From Capnocytophaga haemolytica (GTDB lineage Bacteria > Bacteroidota > Bacteroidia > Flavobacteriales > Flavobacteriaceae), in contig NZ_CP014227.1 in the NCBI RefSeq assembly GCF_001553545.1, positions 186,001 to 250,000 on the forward strand: 64,000 nt of DNA, written 5' to 3'. A model generated the notes under the pieces. That model was not told the origin of the DNA. It searched no databases and saw only the letters and a program-made list of their open reading frames with translations. Made by a program: the position numbers and the translations under genes. Numbering within the stretch: position 1 is the stretch's first letter; every line of letters starts with the position of its first letter. Below, in pieces: positions 16,523-24,836 of the stretch.

Positions 16523-17542
16523 ATGATTGATACAATAAAAGAGCACATCGCTAAAATTGAGGCTTTTACTGCCAAAACAAAAGACGAACTCGAGCAGTTT
16601 CGCATCCAATATCTTGGTAAAAAAGGCGTCCTAAACGACTTCTTCACTGCCTTTAAGTCCGTGCCTAATGAAGAAAAGAAAACCTTTGGGCAGGTAGTCA
16701 ACGAACTAAAAAGCAAAGCAGAAGCCAAAGTGCAACAACTGCGCGACCTCTTAGAAAACACCCAAGAAAGCACAGGCTCCTATGGCGACCTCACCCGCCC
16801 CGCTACCCCCTTCCCTATTGGGGCACGCCATCCCATCTCAATAGTGAAAAACGAGATCGTGAAGATCTTCTCTAACATAGGCTTTAACGTATCCGAAGGC
16901 CCCGAGATTGAAGATGATTGGCATAACTTCACCGCACTGAACCTACCCGAATACCACCCCGCCCGCGATATGCAGGACACCTTCTTCATCCAAACCTCAC
17001 CCGACATCCTCCTACGCACCCACACCAGTTCGGTGCAAGTGCGCTATATGGAAGACCATCAACCACCGATACGCACCATCTCCCCAGGGCGCGTGTTCCG
17101 CAATGAGGCGATCTCAGCGCGCTCACACTGCCTGTTCCATCAAGTAGAAGGGCTGTATATTGACAAGGACGTCTCCTTTGCCGACCTCAAACAGACGATC
17201 TTGTACTTCACTAAGCAAATGTTTGGGAAGTCAAAAATACGCCTACGCCCCTCCTACTTCCCTTTCACCGAGCCGAGTGCCGAAGTGGATATCTACTGGG
17301 GCTTAAACAACGAGGTGGACTACCGTATCACCAAAGGCACAGGCTGGCTTGAAATTATGGGCTGCGGAATGACCGACCCCAACGTGCTCAAGAACTGCAA
17401 TATCGACCCTGAGGTATACAGTGGTTTTGCCTTCGGTATGGGCGTAGAGCGCATTGCAATGCTCCTCTACCAAATAGGCGATATCCGTATGTTCTACGAA
17501 AACGATGTGCGCTTCTTAGAGCAGTTCAAAGCGAACCTTTAA
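16523..17542 (+). CDS. pheS: Phenylalanyl-tRNA synthetase alpha subunit
   Basis: A protein of 339 residues with an N-terminal coiled-coil arm (residues 1-90) that contacts tRNA-Phe. The class II catalytic core follows, with motif 2 (HTSSVQVRYME then PGRVFRNEAISARSHCLFHQVEGLYID) and motif 3 (GFAFGMGVERIAMLLYQIGDIR). With PheT it forms an (alpha beta)2 enzyme that charges tRNA-Phe in the cytoplasm. The length is normal. pheT is not adjacent, as is common in Flavobacteriia. It has its own promoter. Confidence 0.97.
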   Translation: MIDTIKEHIAKIEAFTAKTKDELEQFRIQYLGKKGVLNDFFTAFKSVPNEEKKTFGQVVNELKSKAEAKVQQLRDLLENTQESTGSYGDLTRPATPFPIGARHPISIVKNEIVKIFSNIGFNVSEGPEIEDDWHNFTALNLPEYHPARDMQDTFFIQTSPDILLRTHTSSVQVRYMEDHQPPIRTISPGRVFRNEAISARSHCLFHQVEGLYIDKDVSFADLKQTILYFTKQMFGKSKIRLRPSYFPFTEPSAEVDIYWGLNNEVDYRITKGTGWLEIMGCGMTDPNVLKNCNIDPEVYSGFAFGMGVERIAMLLYQIGDIRMFYENDVRFLEQFKANL

Positions 17543-17629
17543 CCATTGATAAATCTTATCATCTCAGCCACTGCACTATATTTACAAGAAATATTTAACT
17601 CCCCTGTACTGAGTTTGGCAAAGTATTTG

Positions 17630-17637
17630 TACTTTTG
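17630..17637 (+). promoter_or_regulatory. -7 promoter element of the antitoxin-toxin pair
   Basis: TACTTTTG, 17 bp before the antitoxin ATG. Confidence 0.65.
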
Positions 17638-17654
17638 CAAAATATTATCAAATA

Positions 17655-17918
17655 ATGAAAAGTAATATGAGTGTAACAACTTTATCATTCGAAGTGGATA
17701 TGCCAGCAGAGGAAGTAACCCGCTTAAAGGAAACCATCCGTTCATTTGGTGTTAAAGACATCAAAGAAGAGCAAGAAACCACGGTAAAAGTGCCAAAATC
17801 ACAGGTACTTTCTATCTTGCGTGGAATTGAAGATGTAAAAGCTGGACGATATATCACTAGTGAAGAAATGCATAAAAAGATTGACGCTGAGTTTGAACAA
17901 TGGGAGCAAAGACAATAA
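17655..17918 (+). CDS. Antitoxin of a RelE/ParE-type toxin-antitoxin pair
   Basis: A protein of 87 residues, acidic at the end (EEMHKKIDAEFEQWEQRQ), with an N-terminal beta strand and helix (TTLSFEVDMPAEEVTRLKETIRSFG). It overlaps the start of a RelE/ParE-like toxin frame by 19 bp, the usual arrangement for an antitoxin translated first and coupled to its toxin. The DNA-binding part is not obvious. I infer that it neutralises the downstream toxin and autoregulates the promoter at 17630, but the toxin copy here is frameshifted. Confidence 0.7.
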   Translation: MKSNMSVTTLSFEVDMPAEEVTRLKETIRSFGVKDIKEEQETTVKVPKSQVLSILRGIEDVKAGRYITSEEMHKKIDAEFEQWEQRQ

Positions 17919-18234
17919 ATTGGACAACAGAGGCTGACAATGAATTTACAGCAATTCGTATTTTTGGAATAATTACCACCTTTCGACATCCTACTCTAAA
18001 AAACTAAGAGACGAGGTCCGACGTATTGAACAAATAATATTAGACTTCCCAGAGTCATTCCCTATTGTAGGTGACAATATGCTCACAGGAATAAAAGTAC
18101 ATAGAGCTGTTGTGCAAGAGAATTTTAGTCTTTTCTATCAAATAGAAAATGATGCTATCTTTGTAATCTCTTTCCGTGACAATCGCAGAGATCCACAAGG
18201 TCTTACTCATATCATAAAATTTTCAAATAACTAA
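17900..18234 (+). pseudogene. RelE/ParE-superfamily toxin, frameshifted at a T tract
   Basis: From the ATG at 17900 the frame reads MGAKTINWTTEADNEFTAIRI and then stops early. Starting at a run of five T around 17961-17965, the next frame continues FWNNYHLSTSYSKKL and on through a typical toxin core to SFRDNRRDPQGLTHIIKFSNN at 18234. The span of 335 bp is one base short of a 111-residue toxin, so a single T missing from a six-T run explains it. The DNRRDPQ segment is characteristic of this superfamily, whose members are ribosome-dependent mRNA endonucleases or gyrase inhibitors. Options are a true null mutation, slippage at the T run during transcription or translation, or a sequencing error. 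Confidence 0.8.
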
Positions 18235-18243
18235 CTTATTTTA

Positions 18244-19581
18244 ATGGAAACATTTCTAATAAAAGCTGCTCAGCTAATCTTGAGCTTATCTATCTTAGTC
18301 GTATTACACGAGCTGGGGCACTTCATCCCAGCCAAAATCTTTAAAACACGCGTAGAGAAGTTCTTTCTCTTCTTCGATGTGAAGTTCGCCCTCTTTAAGA
18401 AAAAGATCGGTGAGACTGTCTACGGCATTGGCTGGCTACCCTTAGGAGGCTATGTCAAAATCGCAGGGATGATCGATGAGAGTATGGATAAAGAGCAGAT
18501 GGCACAACCCCCTCAGCCTTGGGAATTCCGCTCCAAACCCGCTTGGCAACGCCTGATCATTATGGTTGGCGGGGTAACGGTAAACCTCCTACTCGGTTTC
18601 TTTATCTATGCAATGATACTCTTTGTTTGGGGCGAAAGACAAGTAAAAGCTGACGGACTACCTGACGGCTTCTCTCCAAGTCCTATTATGCAGAGCTATG
18701 GCTTTAAGAATGGAGACATCGTCACCAAAGTAAACGGTAAACCCTTAGAAAATATATTAGACATCAATAAGTACTTACTTCTACACGATGTAAGTAATCT
18801 CACGGTGCAGAATGCCGATGGCAGTACTCGTAGCATTTCTTTACCTGATTCTATAGGGATGCAGCTCTTCCACGCAGGCGAGATGACAGCCCTCTCTCCA
18901 CGCTTCCCCGCAGTCATTGACTCAGTAATCAATGGTAGTGCTGCGGCTAAGGCAGGTTTGCAAAAGGGTGATAAGATACTCAGTGCAGGCGATACTCCTA
19001 CTGACTTCTACGATGAATTCGTCACTACTATCCAACAAACCAAAGCTGGTGACACACTACCTATGATGGTAAAACGAGGAGAAGAGCGCATAGCCCTTGC
19101 CATAGTGCCTGAGGTAAAAGATGGTCGAAAGATAATCGGGATCTATACTGCTACCGCTGCGTCAAATATAAAAATTACAGAGAAGAAATACAGCCTCGGA
19201 GCTGCCTTTGCTAACGGAATTTCTTACGGCTATGATGTGTTGCGCGATTATGTGTCACAGTTTAAGTTTGTATTCACCAAAAAAGGTGCCACCCAAGTAG
19301 GTGGCTTTGGCACCATAGGCAAGCTCTTTCCTGCTCAATGGGACTGGCTCTCTTTCTGGCATGCCACAGCTTTTATTTCCATCATCTTAGCATTTATGAA
19401 CATACTGCCTATCCCAGCCCTCGATGGTGGGCACGTGGTATTCCTACTATACGAAATTGTTACAGGGCGCAAACCAAGCGAAAAGGTTCTGGAAGTAGCT
19501 CAGATGGTTGGCTTTGTAATCCTCATAGCAATATTGCTTTACGCCAACGGTAACGACCTCTACCGAGCCATATTCAAATAA
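18244..19581 (+). CDS. rseP: Site-2 intramembrane zinc protease RseP
   Basis: A protein of 445 residues with the zinc motif HELGH at residues 22-26 in the first membrane segment. Central PDZ domains follow (for example GSAAAKAGLQKGDKILSAGD), and the second active-site motif NILPIPALDGGHVVF lies in the third membrane segment. RseP cleaves transmembrane anti-sigma factors and signal peptide remnants within the inner membrane. The length is normal for the family. It begins 9 bp after the toxin pseudogene and could be read from the same transcript. It is followed by a 7-nt-phased hairpin. Confidence 0.95.
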   Translation: METFLIKAAQLILSLSILVVLHELGHFIPAKIFKTRVEKFFLFFDVKFALFKKKIGETVYGIGWLPLGGYVKIAGMIDESMDKEQMAQPPQPWEFRSKPAWQRLIIMVGGVTVNLLLGFFIYAMILFVWGERQVKADGLPDGFSPSPIMQSYGFKNGDIVTKVNGKPLENILDINKYLLLHDVSNLTVQNADGSTRSISLPDSIGMQLFHAGEMTALSPRFPAVIDSVINGSAAAKAGLQKGDKILSAGDTPTDFYDEFVTTIQQTKAGDTLPMMVKRGEERIALAIVPEVKDGRKIIGIYTATAASNIKITEKKYSLGAAFANGISYGYDVLRDYVSQFKFVFTKKGATQVGGFGTIGKLFPAQWDWLSFWHATAFISIILAFMNILPIPALDGGHVVFLLYEIVTGRKPSEKVLEVAQMVGFVILIAILLYANGNDLYRAIFK

Positions 19582-19590
19582 ATTAGAGGC

Positions 19591-19678
19591 TAATAGACAG
19601 AGAGCAGGGGTCAGTAATCAGAGTGAGCCATATAGGTAATTCTGATTGCTGACCCCTGCTCTCTGATTATCTATATCT
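19591..19678. repeat. 7-nt phased inverted array A1 (rseP - TonB receptor)
   Basis: Arms of 25 nt (19598-19622 and 19641-19665) pair with a single mismatch. Each arm is built from heptads of the form AGnnnTC (left, e.g. AGGGGTC, AGTAATC) or CTGnnnn (right, e.g. CTGACCC, CTGATTA). It lies between the rseP stop and the next promoter. Confidence 0.8.
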
Positions 19679-19720
19679 GTTAAAGTGTGTTAATATACTT
19701 GACATATCAATAAAACATTC

Positions 19721-19728
19721 TATTTTTG
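19721..19728 (+). promoter_or_regulatory. -7 promoter element of the siderophore-type receptor
   Basis: TATTTTTG, 41 bp before the ATG. Confidence 0.7.
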
Positions 19729-19769
19729 CAGCCTGAACAAACTTAGAATAATTTTAAATTAAATAACCA

Positions 19770-22262
19770 ATGAGATATATCATTAGCACACTCGCAATAG
19801 CTTGGGCTTGCATAAGCAGTGCCTTAGCACAAGAAACCATTGCCGTAGAAGGGCGCGTAACTGATGCAAAGCACCAACCCATAGGTGGTGTAGCGATAGT
19901 AGTCAAAGGTACTAACGTAGGAACAGCTACCAACGAAAAAGGCGGTTATCACCTGCGGAACGTGCCTGTAGGGAAGCAAACTTTTGTTTTTAGCTGTATT
20001 GGCTTTAAGGATTACATCATAGAGGTAGAAGCCGAACCCTCTAAAGCTCCCATTGTTATCAATGCTCAATTAGAAGCCGAGACCACTGCCCTGCAAGAAG
20101 TAGAAGTCATAGGGCGTAAGGAACGCACTTATAAGAACACCAATTCCTTCGTAGGGACGAAGACGGCTTCTGCTCTTAAAGATGTGCCGCAATCCATAGG
20201 CTACGTTACCAAAGAGCTGATCCTCGACCAAGGGGCAACTACCGTTAATGAAGTGGTGAAGAACATCAGCGGGGTGAACCAATACACCACTTACAACGAC
20301 TTCTCCATTCGCGGCTTTCGCGCTACGGGCAATCGTGGGTCGGGTAACTTAGTAAATGGTATGCGCTCTCAAAGTAGCCTATGGCGGCAATCTTCATTGG
20401 CAAATATTGAGCGTGTGGAGGTCATCAAAGGTCCTGCTTCAGCCCTCTATGGTAATGCAGCTCCTGGGGGTATCATCAACCGCGTTACTAAGAAGCCACT
20501 CTTGGAACGCCGCAATAGTGTATCAATAAGTGCAGGCAGTTGGAACGCGCTAAAGACTTATGGTGACTTCACCGGCCCGCTGAATGAGAAAAAGACAATG
20601 CTTTACCGTCTCAACCTTGGCTATGAGAAAACCGATACTTTCCGCGATCTTCAAGGGTATGACAACTACATCGTTGCACCTTCATTCTCCTATATCCCCA
20701 ATGAGAAAACAAGCCTGAATGTTGATTTTGTCTATCAGTATTTCAATGGGAAAGTAGACCGTGGGCAGCCCTTCCCTTACGGAGGCAGTCTCTATGACAC
20801 CCCGATCTCAATGTCAATGAGTGCTGCCAATGATTTCCTAAAAGAAAAACAACTCAACACAACCATTGGCTTTACGCATCATTTCACAGATAACATCTCA
20901 CTGAACGCTACTTACCTCAACTCTTCTTATGATGAGGATCTGCAAGAGCACCTACAAGCCAATGCTTATTACAAACAGATAGGTAACGACTTCCGTTATG
21001 CCGATCCTAACAAAGTGCTGATGAACGCGACCTTGCGCAAACGTTACTACGTTAATAACAGCATCAACGCTTATATGAATTTCAACTTCAATACGGGTGG
21101 GATAAAGCACAAACTATTGGTGGGCTATGATTACTTCAACTCTGAGTACAAGCACGGCTCTAACATCACCGCACAGGGCTATGTGAATAAGAATGGCACC
21201 AGCACCTCAGGCACTTACACCACCACTGCCAATGTGCTGGCAGGTAGCGTGCAAACCCCTACTACAAATGTGCCTGTTTTTGATATGCTCAACCCTGCAG
21301 AGGGCAATGCTTATAAGAACATCAGTAAGTACATCTTTAAGGCTAATGCCTTAGCACCTTATGAGGAGTACTCTCACGCCATCTACGCACAAGACCAATT
21401 GGAGTACGATATCTTCAAGCTGCTTATTGGTGTGCGACAAGAGTACTACACTGAAATACTCAATAAGGGAGTAACCACAGGCAAAAACAAAGAGGCAAAA
21501 GCAGAAACCAAAGCCTTCATTCCGCGCATAGGCTTAGTGATTGCTGCCTCAGACAACATCAACCTCTATTCCACTTGGGTAAAAGGCTTCCAGCCCCAGA
21601 GTTCGAATATACAGGCAGAACCCGACCGCTATGGGGGTCCTTTTGACTATGAAAAAAGCGAACTTTACGAAATAGGCTTGAAGACGGAGTGGTTCCGTCG
21701 CCGCCTCTCAGCTACCATTTCTGTGTATAGGATACTACAAGAAAATTCTTTAGAGGCAAGTGCGCGTCCGAACCTGCCTGATTGGCGTATCCCTGTGGAT
21801 ATGCGCTCAGAGGGTGTAGAGATCGATGTGGCGGGGCGCATCTTCCCTCATTGGAGCATCATTGCTAACTACGCTTACACGGATGCCCGCATCACCAAGC
21901 TAAAAGAGCCTGGCGACCTGCGCGACGTAAATATACAACGCCCTTCTACACCTTTCCACGCTGCGAATTTCTGGACGAAATACATCATTCCTAAGGGGGC
22001 ATTGAAGGATTTAGGTGTAGGCGTCGGGGTGAACTACGTCAGTGAGCGTCTCGGGCAAGTAGGGCGTCGCGCTACTGCCACCACTTACCCCGATTACACC
22101 TTGGTGAACGCTGTGCTCTACTACCGCGTGAGCGATGTGCAGTTGCAGCTCAACGTCAATAATGTGCTCAACCGCACGTATTGGATAAGTGGATATGACA
22201 ACCTGCGCAACTTTCCTGGGGCACCACGCCATATCAACGCAACGGTAACTTATCAGTTTTAA
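19770..22262 (+). CDS. TonB-dependent siderophore-type receptor with carboxypeptidase-like N-terminal domain
   Basis: A protein of 830 residues: signal peptide (ending about residue 20, SALAQ), a CarboxypepD_reg-like beta-sandwich (EGRVTDAKHQPIGGVAIVVKGTNVGTATNEKGGYHL), and a plug domain (about 115-235; SALKDVPQSIGYVTKELILDQGA, NIERVEVIKGPASALYGNAAPGG). The 22-strand barrel ends in the aromatic VTYQF. The plug sequence and the barrel segment LYSTWVKGFQPQ are those of the FhuA/FepA-like siderophore receptor group. It probably imports a ferric siderophore across the outer membrane using TonB-ExbBD energy. It lies alone behind its own promoter; no Fur box was recognised with confidence. Confidence 0.9.
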   Translation: MRYIISTLAIAWACISSALAQETIAVEGRVTDAKHQPIGGVAIVVKGTNVGTATNEKGGYHLRNVPVGKQTFVFSCIGFKDYIIEVEAEPSKAPIVINAQLEAETTALQEVEVIGRKERTYKNTNSFVGTKTASALKDVPQSIGYVTKELILDQGATTVNEVVKNISGVNQYTTYNDFSIRGFRATGNRGSGNLVNGMRSQSSLWRQSSLANIERVEVIKGPASALYGNAAPGGIINRVTKKPLLERRNSVSISAGSWNALKTYGDFTGPLNEKKTMLYRLNLGYEKTDTFRDLQGYDNYIVAPSFSYIPNEKTSLNVDFVYQYFNGKVDRGQPFPYGGSLYDTPISMSMSAANDFLKEKQLNTTIGFTHHFTDNISLNATYLNSSYDEDLQEHLQANAYYKQIGNDFRYADPNKVLMNATLRKRYYVNNSINAYMNFNFNTGGIKHKLLVGYDYFNSEYKHGSNITAQGYVNKNGTSTSGTYTTTANVLAGSVQTPTTNVPVFDMLNPAEGNAYKNISKYIFKANALAPYEEYSHAIYAQDQLEYDIFKLLIGVRQEYYTEILNKGVTTGKNKEAKAETKAFIPRIGLVIAASDNINLYSTWVKGFQPQSSNIQAEPDRYGGPFDYEKSELYEIGLKTEWFRRRLSATISVYRILQENSLEASARPNLPDWRIPVDMRSEGVEIDVAGRIFPHWSIIANYAYTDARITKLKEPGDLRDVNIQRPSTPFHAANFWTKYIIPKGALKDLGVGVGVNYVSERLGQVGRRATATTYPDYTLVNAVLYYRVSDVQLQLNVNNVLNRTYWISGYDNLRNFPGAPRHINATVTYQF

Positions 22263-22275
22263 AGAGAGGGCAGCA

Positions 22276-23438
22276 CTATAAAGGCTGTTGAAGCATTGTA
22301 TAAGCCTCATTAATATAGCCGTAAATATCGCGACTGAAGAGGTTGTTCTCGCCTGCTTTGATTGACTTTTCTCTGCCTAAGCGCACAATGATGACGCCAT
22401 CGGTGGGGGCTACTATCACGTATTGCCCCAAGTGACCGCGCATCATAAAGAAGTGCTTGCCTTTATAGTCGAGTAACCACATTCCATAGCCATACTCAGG
22501 GGCATCGGCAAAGCGCGGGCGCAGTGAGGTTTCGACGAAAGTGCTGTCCAAGAGCTGAGTGCCATTCCATCGCCCTTTATCGCGATAGAGTTTCCCTAAA
22601 CGGGCGAAGTCGCGTGCATTAGAGGCGATGCAGCAATAGGCTTTCTCCAGTCCATCTTCTTTGCTATCGAGCTGCCATAGTGCGTCGCTTTCGCAACCCA
22701 CCGGTTGCCATAGTCGCTCCGTTAGGTATCCGCTCAGGCTCCGTTTGGTAGCTTTCTCTATGACCATCCCCAATAGGAGGGTATTGCCGCTTTGATAGAC
22801 GAACTCTCTGCCTGGGGGTGTGACGATCTTTACACCGAGCATCGCTTTACGGAAGTCGGTATCGAAATAAGCGCGGGTGGTGATCGAAAAGGGGTTGTAA
22901 TACGCCTCATCCCAGTTGGAGCCTGAAGCCATTGAGGCGAGATCGCCCACGGTGAGGCTTTGGGCTAAGCCTGTGCGGAACTCAGGCAGGAAGTCGCCTA
23001 CTTTTTGGTCTAAGCCTTTGATATAACCCTCGGCGATGGCTTTGCCCAGCAGGGCGCAGACGTATGACTTTGCCATTGAGAAGGAATTGCTTTTGGTTGT
23101 GGTGGTATAGCCCTCGAAATACTGTTCGTGCCAGAGGCTGTCGCCTTTGATAATCAAGAAAGCTGTGGTGCCATAGCGTTTGTGCAGCGCTTTTAGGGCG
23201 GGGGTGGCAGGCACTTTGTTGTAATCGGGGTGCACTGGCCAAGGGGTGGGCGCAGTACTTTTCTCGATGGTGCGGTTGTCGAAATAGGTGTAGTCGTCGA
23301 GAAAGGTAGTGGTGTGCCCAGTGCCGTAGACAATACGTACAGCCTTTAGCACATAGCATAGCCCAAGGCATAAGTAAGCCCAATGGTAAGGGCGATAATA
23401 AGCAATAATGCAAGGAGTATTTTTTTAAAGGTCTTCAT
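22276..23438 (-). pseudogene. Class C beta-lactamase-like serine hydrolase, frameshifted just after the membrane anchor
   Basis: From ATG 23438, which lies 18 bp after a TACCTTTG promoter element, the frame encodes a membrane anchor (MKTFKKILLALLLIIALTIG...LGYAM) and then stops. In the next frame, from about 23352, the rest of the protein continues for 358 residues. It carries the serine hydrolase motif SMAKS (SxxK) and the YQSGN (YxN-type) segment. The total of 1163 bp is one base short of an uninterrupted gene; a missing T near GGCTATGCTATG would explain it. Intact homologues are periplasmic or membrane-anchored esterases, peptidases or penicillin-recognising enzymes. Translation could restart at the GTG at 23352, but that product would lack the export signal. 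Confidence 0.8.
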
Positions 23439-23456
23439 AACTGGGAGATTTTTTTA

Positions 23457-23464
23457 CAAAGGTA
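23457..23464 (-). promoter_or_regulatory. -7 promoter element of the serine hydrolase gene
   Basis: TACCTTTG on the minus strand, 18 bp from ATG 23438; it supports that ATG as the original start. Confidence 0.65.
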
Positions 23465-23473
23465 GAGGTTTTT

Positions 23474-23508
23474 AGTGAATAATGGATAATGTATAGTGCA
23501 TAATTTTT
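23474..23508. repeat. 7-nt phased array B1 (single arm)
   Basis: Five consecutive heptads (AGTGAAT, AATGGAT, AATGTAT, AGTGCAT, AATTTTT) with no matching second arm nearby. It is the same word family as the left arm at 47074. Confidence 0.65.
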
Positions 23509-23589
23509 ATTAGGAGTGCAGAGCTATGTTTGGCTAAAAAAGGGGTTAGGGCAAGGGGAAAGTGGCGGTAATATAAGGATAAGAGTAGG

Positions 23590-23870
23590 ATTTTTAGACT
23601 TTTAATCTTTAGTAGTTGATATATCCAAAATTAGTTGATTTTCTTCAATTTAACTTCTTTTGTCTTGATACAAAAGAAGCAAAAAATCAAGGCTTTGGAT
23701 GCTTAGGCGAGAAAGGCAGAAGCCCCTCGCTGAAAATCCCTAAACTCGCTGTCGCTCAAACAGTAGGGATTTTCCACGCTCGTGTCTTTGCCTTTCTCAG
23801 CCACGCCTCCAAGGCCAACGCAGATCGTAAAAGCGAGCTGTGAATGGCACAGAGGAAAAAGTTTAAACAG
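23590..23870 (-). repeat. Structured mobile-like element with GTTTAAAC ends (copy 2, full)
   Basis: An element of about 280 bp. Its left end (minus orientation) is CTGTTTAAACTTTT, and the right end is a degenerate inverse of it. Inside are three helices: outer 23709-23718 with 23789-23798, inner 23732-23742 with 23764-23774, and a small hairpin 23654-23663 with 23670-23679 around the loop ATCAAG. A conserved loop contains TTTGAGCGACAGCGAG. Compared with the copy at 35878 all three helices differ by paired changes. It fills most of the 557-bp gap between the serine hydrolase and the lipoprotein at 23996. No convincing gene is present there, though one frame is open across it. Confidence 0.85.
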
Positions 23871-23917
23871 ATTTTTTGTTTTCTGAGGGATTTGCAACAT
23901 TATAAGTGTTAAAGTCA

Positions 23918-23998
23918 GTGTTAAAGTTTTGTTAAAACGGGGGTAAAATATATTTTGTAATTTTGCGGCATTAAACATTATAAAAGAATTTAACAATG
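23918..23998 (+). promoter_or_regulatory. Promoter and leader duplicated upstream of two lipoprotein genes, copy 2
   Basis: Near-identical to 7370-7452 in inverse orientation. The -7 element TAATTTTG is at 23958-23965, and a G5 tract at 23939-23943 corresponds to G7 in the other copy. Confidence 0.7.
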
Positions 23999-24709
23999 AA
24001 AAATGTAGCGTTTTTAAAAAGTGCCTTAATGGCAGTAAGTATTTTGTTTTTCGCAGCAAGCTGCAGCAAAGACAAAGAGGAGAGTAAAGAAGATCTTATA
24101 CAGGGGACTTGGTTCTTAACCTCTAATGGTGGAGCTCCTGTAGATAATGATTTGTCGCCAAAAATAGTTTTCGCAAATAACAAAGTGACTATTACAAGCG
24201 TTTACAAGAATGAACAAGATAAAATAGTAGAAGAATCCGAAGAAGGTACATTCCGCATTGAGGGGAATACATTAATCCTTATCAGTAGTAAAATGGTAGA
24301 GGGTAGAACTGAAATTGTAAGCCTTACAAGTTCAGAGATGGTGTTAAAAACAAAAAGAGGGATAGATGTATATCGCAGAACAAAGATTGCTTATGAAGAA
24401 GTACACGCAACTCAGAAATCACTGCAAGGCACTTGGAATCTGAATACTTATAATGGCACATCTGTTACCGATGAACAGATGAAGAAATCAAACTTGGTGA
24501 TTGCAGATGATAACTTCACTCTGACTACTTACGAGGATGGAAAAGAGAAAGTGGTAAAAGGCACTTTTGTAATAGAAAAGGGCAATAGAATTATAGTAAC
24601 TGAGTCGGCACAAAAAACAGCAAGATATCAGGTAGTGATTTTAGAGAAGGATAAACTTTCTATTAAGCTTATGAGTGAAGATGATGTTTTAGGGTTTGTG
24701 AAGAAATAA
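23996..24709 (+). CDS. Lipoprotein with two tandem lipocalin-like domains
   Basis: A protein of 237 residues with a lipoprotein signal (SILFFAASCSKDKEES, Cys about residue 22). It contains two internal repeats: DLIQGTWFLTSNGGAPV at about 35-51 and SLQGTWNLNTYNGTSV at about 141-156. Each is followed by similar beta-strand patterns (GTFRIEGNTLILIS and GTFVIEKGNRIIVT). This is the layout of the lipocalin-like domains common in Bacteroidetes lipoproteins, whose ligands are unknown. It has its own promoter and a good terminator. The upstream region is a near-duplicate of that of the lipoprotein at 6554, which suggests recent copying of the control region. Confidence 0.82.
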   Translation: MKNVAFLKSALMAVSILFFAASCSKDKEESKEDLIQGTWFLTSNGGAPVDNDLSPKIVFANNKVTITSVYKNEQDKIVEESEEGTFRIEGNTLILISSKMVEGRTEIVSLTSSEMVLKTKRGIDVYRRTKIAYEEVHATQKSLQGTWNLNTYNGTSVTDEQMKKSNLVIADDNFTLTTYEDGKEKVVKGTFVIEKGNRIIVTESAQKTARYQVVILEKDKLSIKLMSEDDVLGFVKK

Positions 24710-24739
24710 ATCCTGCGGTTGTAAAATAAAGTAAAGAAG

Positions 24740-24770
24740 AACCACCTCTTGCGGGGTGGTTTTTTATTTT
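24740..24770 (+). terminator. Rho-independent terminator of the lipocalin-like lipoprotein gene
   Basis: AACCACC (24740-24746) pairs with GGTGGTT (24755-24761), extended by two pairs, and is followed by TTTTTATTTT. Confidence 0.9.
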
Positions 24771-24783
24771 ACAGTAAAAATTT

Positions 24784-24817
24784 ATCTATTGTTCATTATC
24801 TATTAATCACTATCTTT
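24784..24817. repeat. 7-nt phased array B2 (single arm) running into the uvrC promoter
   Basis: Heptads CATTATC, TATTAAT and CACTATC lead directly into the -7 element, the last heptad supplying its TATC. Confidence 0.5.
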
Positions 24818-24818
24818 G
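24811..24818 (+). promoter_or_regulatory. -7 promoter element of uvrC
   Basis: TATCTTTG, 18 bp before ATG 24837; it overlaps and so excludes a longer in-frame start at 24816. Confidence 0.75.
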
Positions 24819-24836
24819 CAGCCTGAAAAGAAGTTA

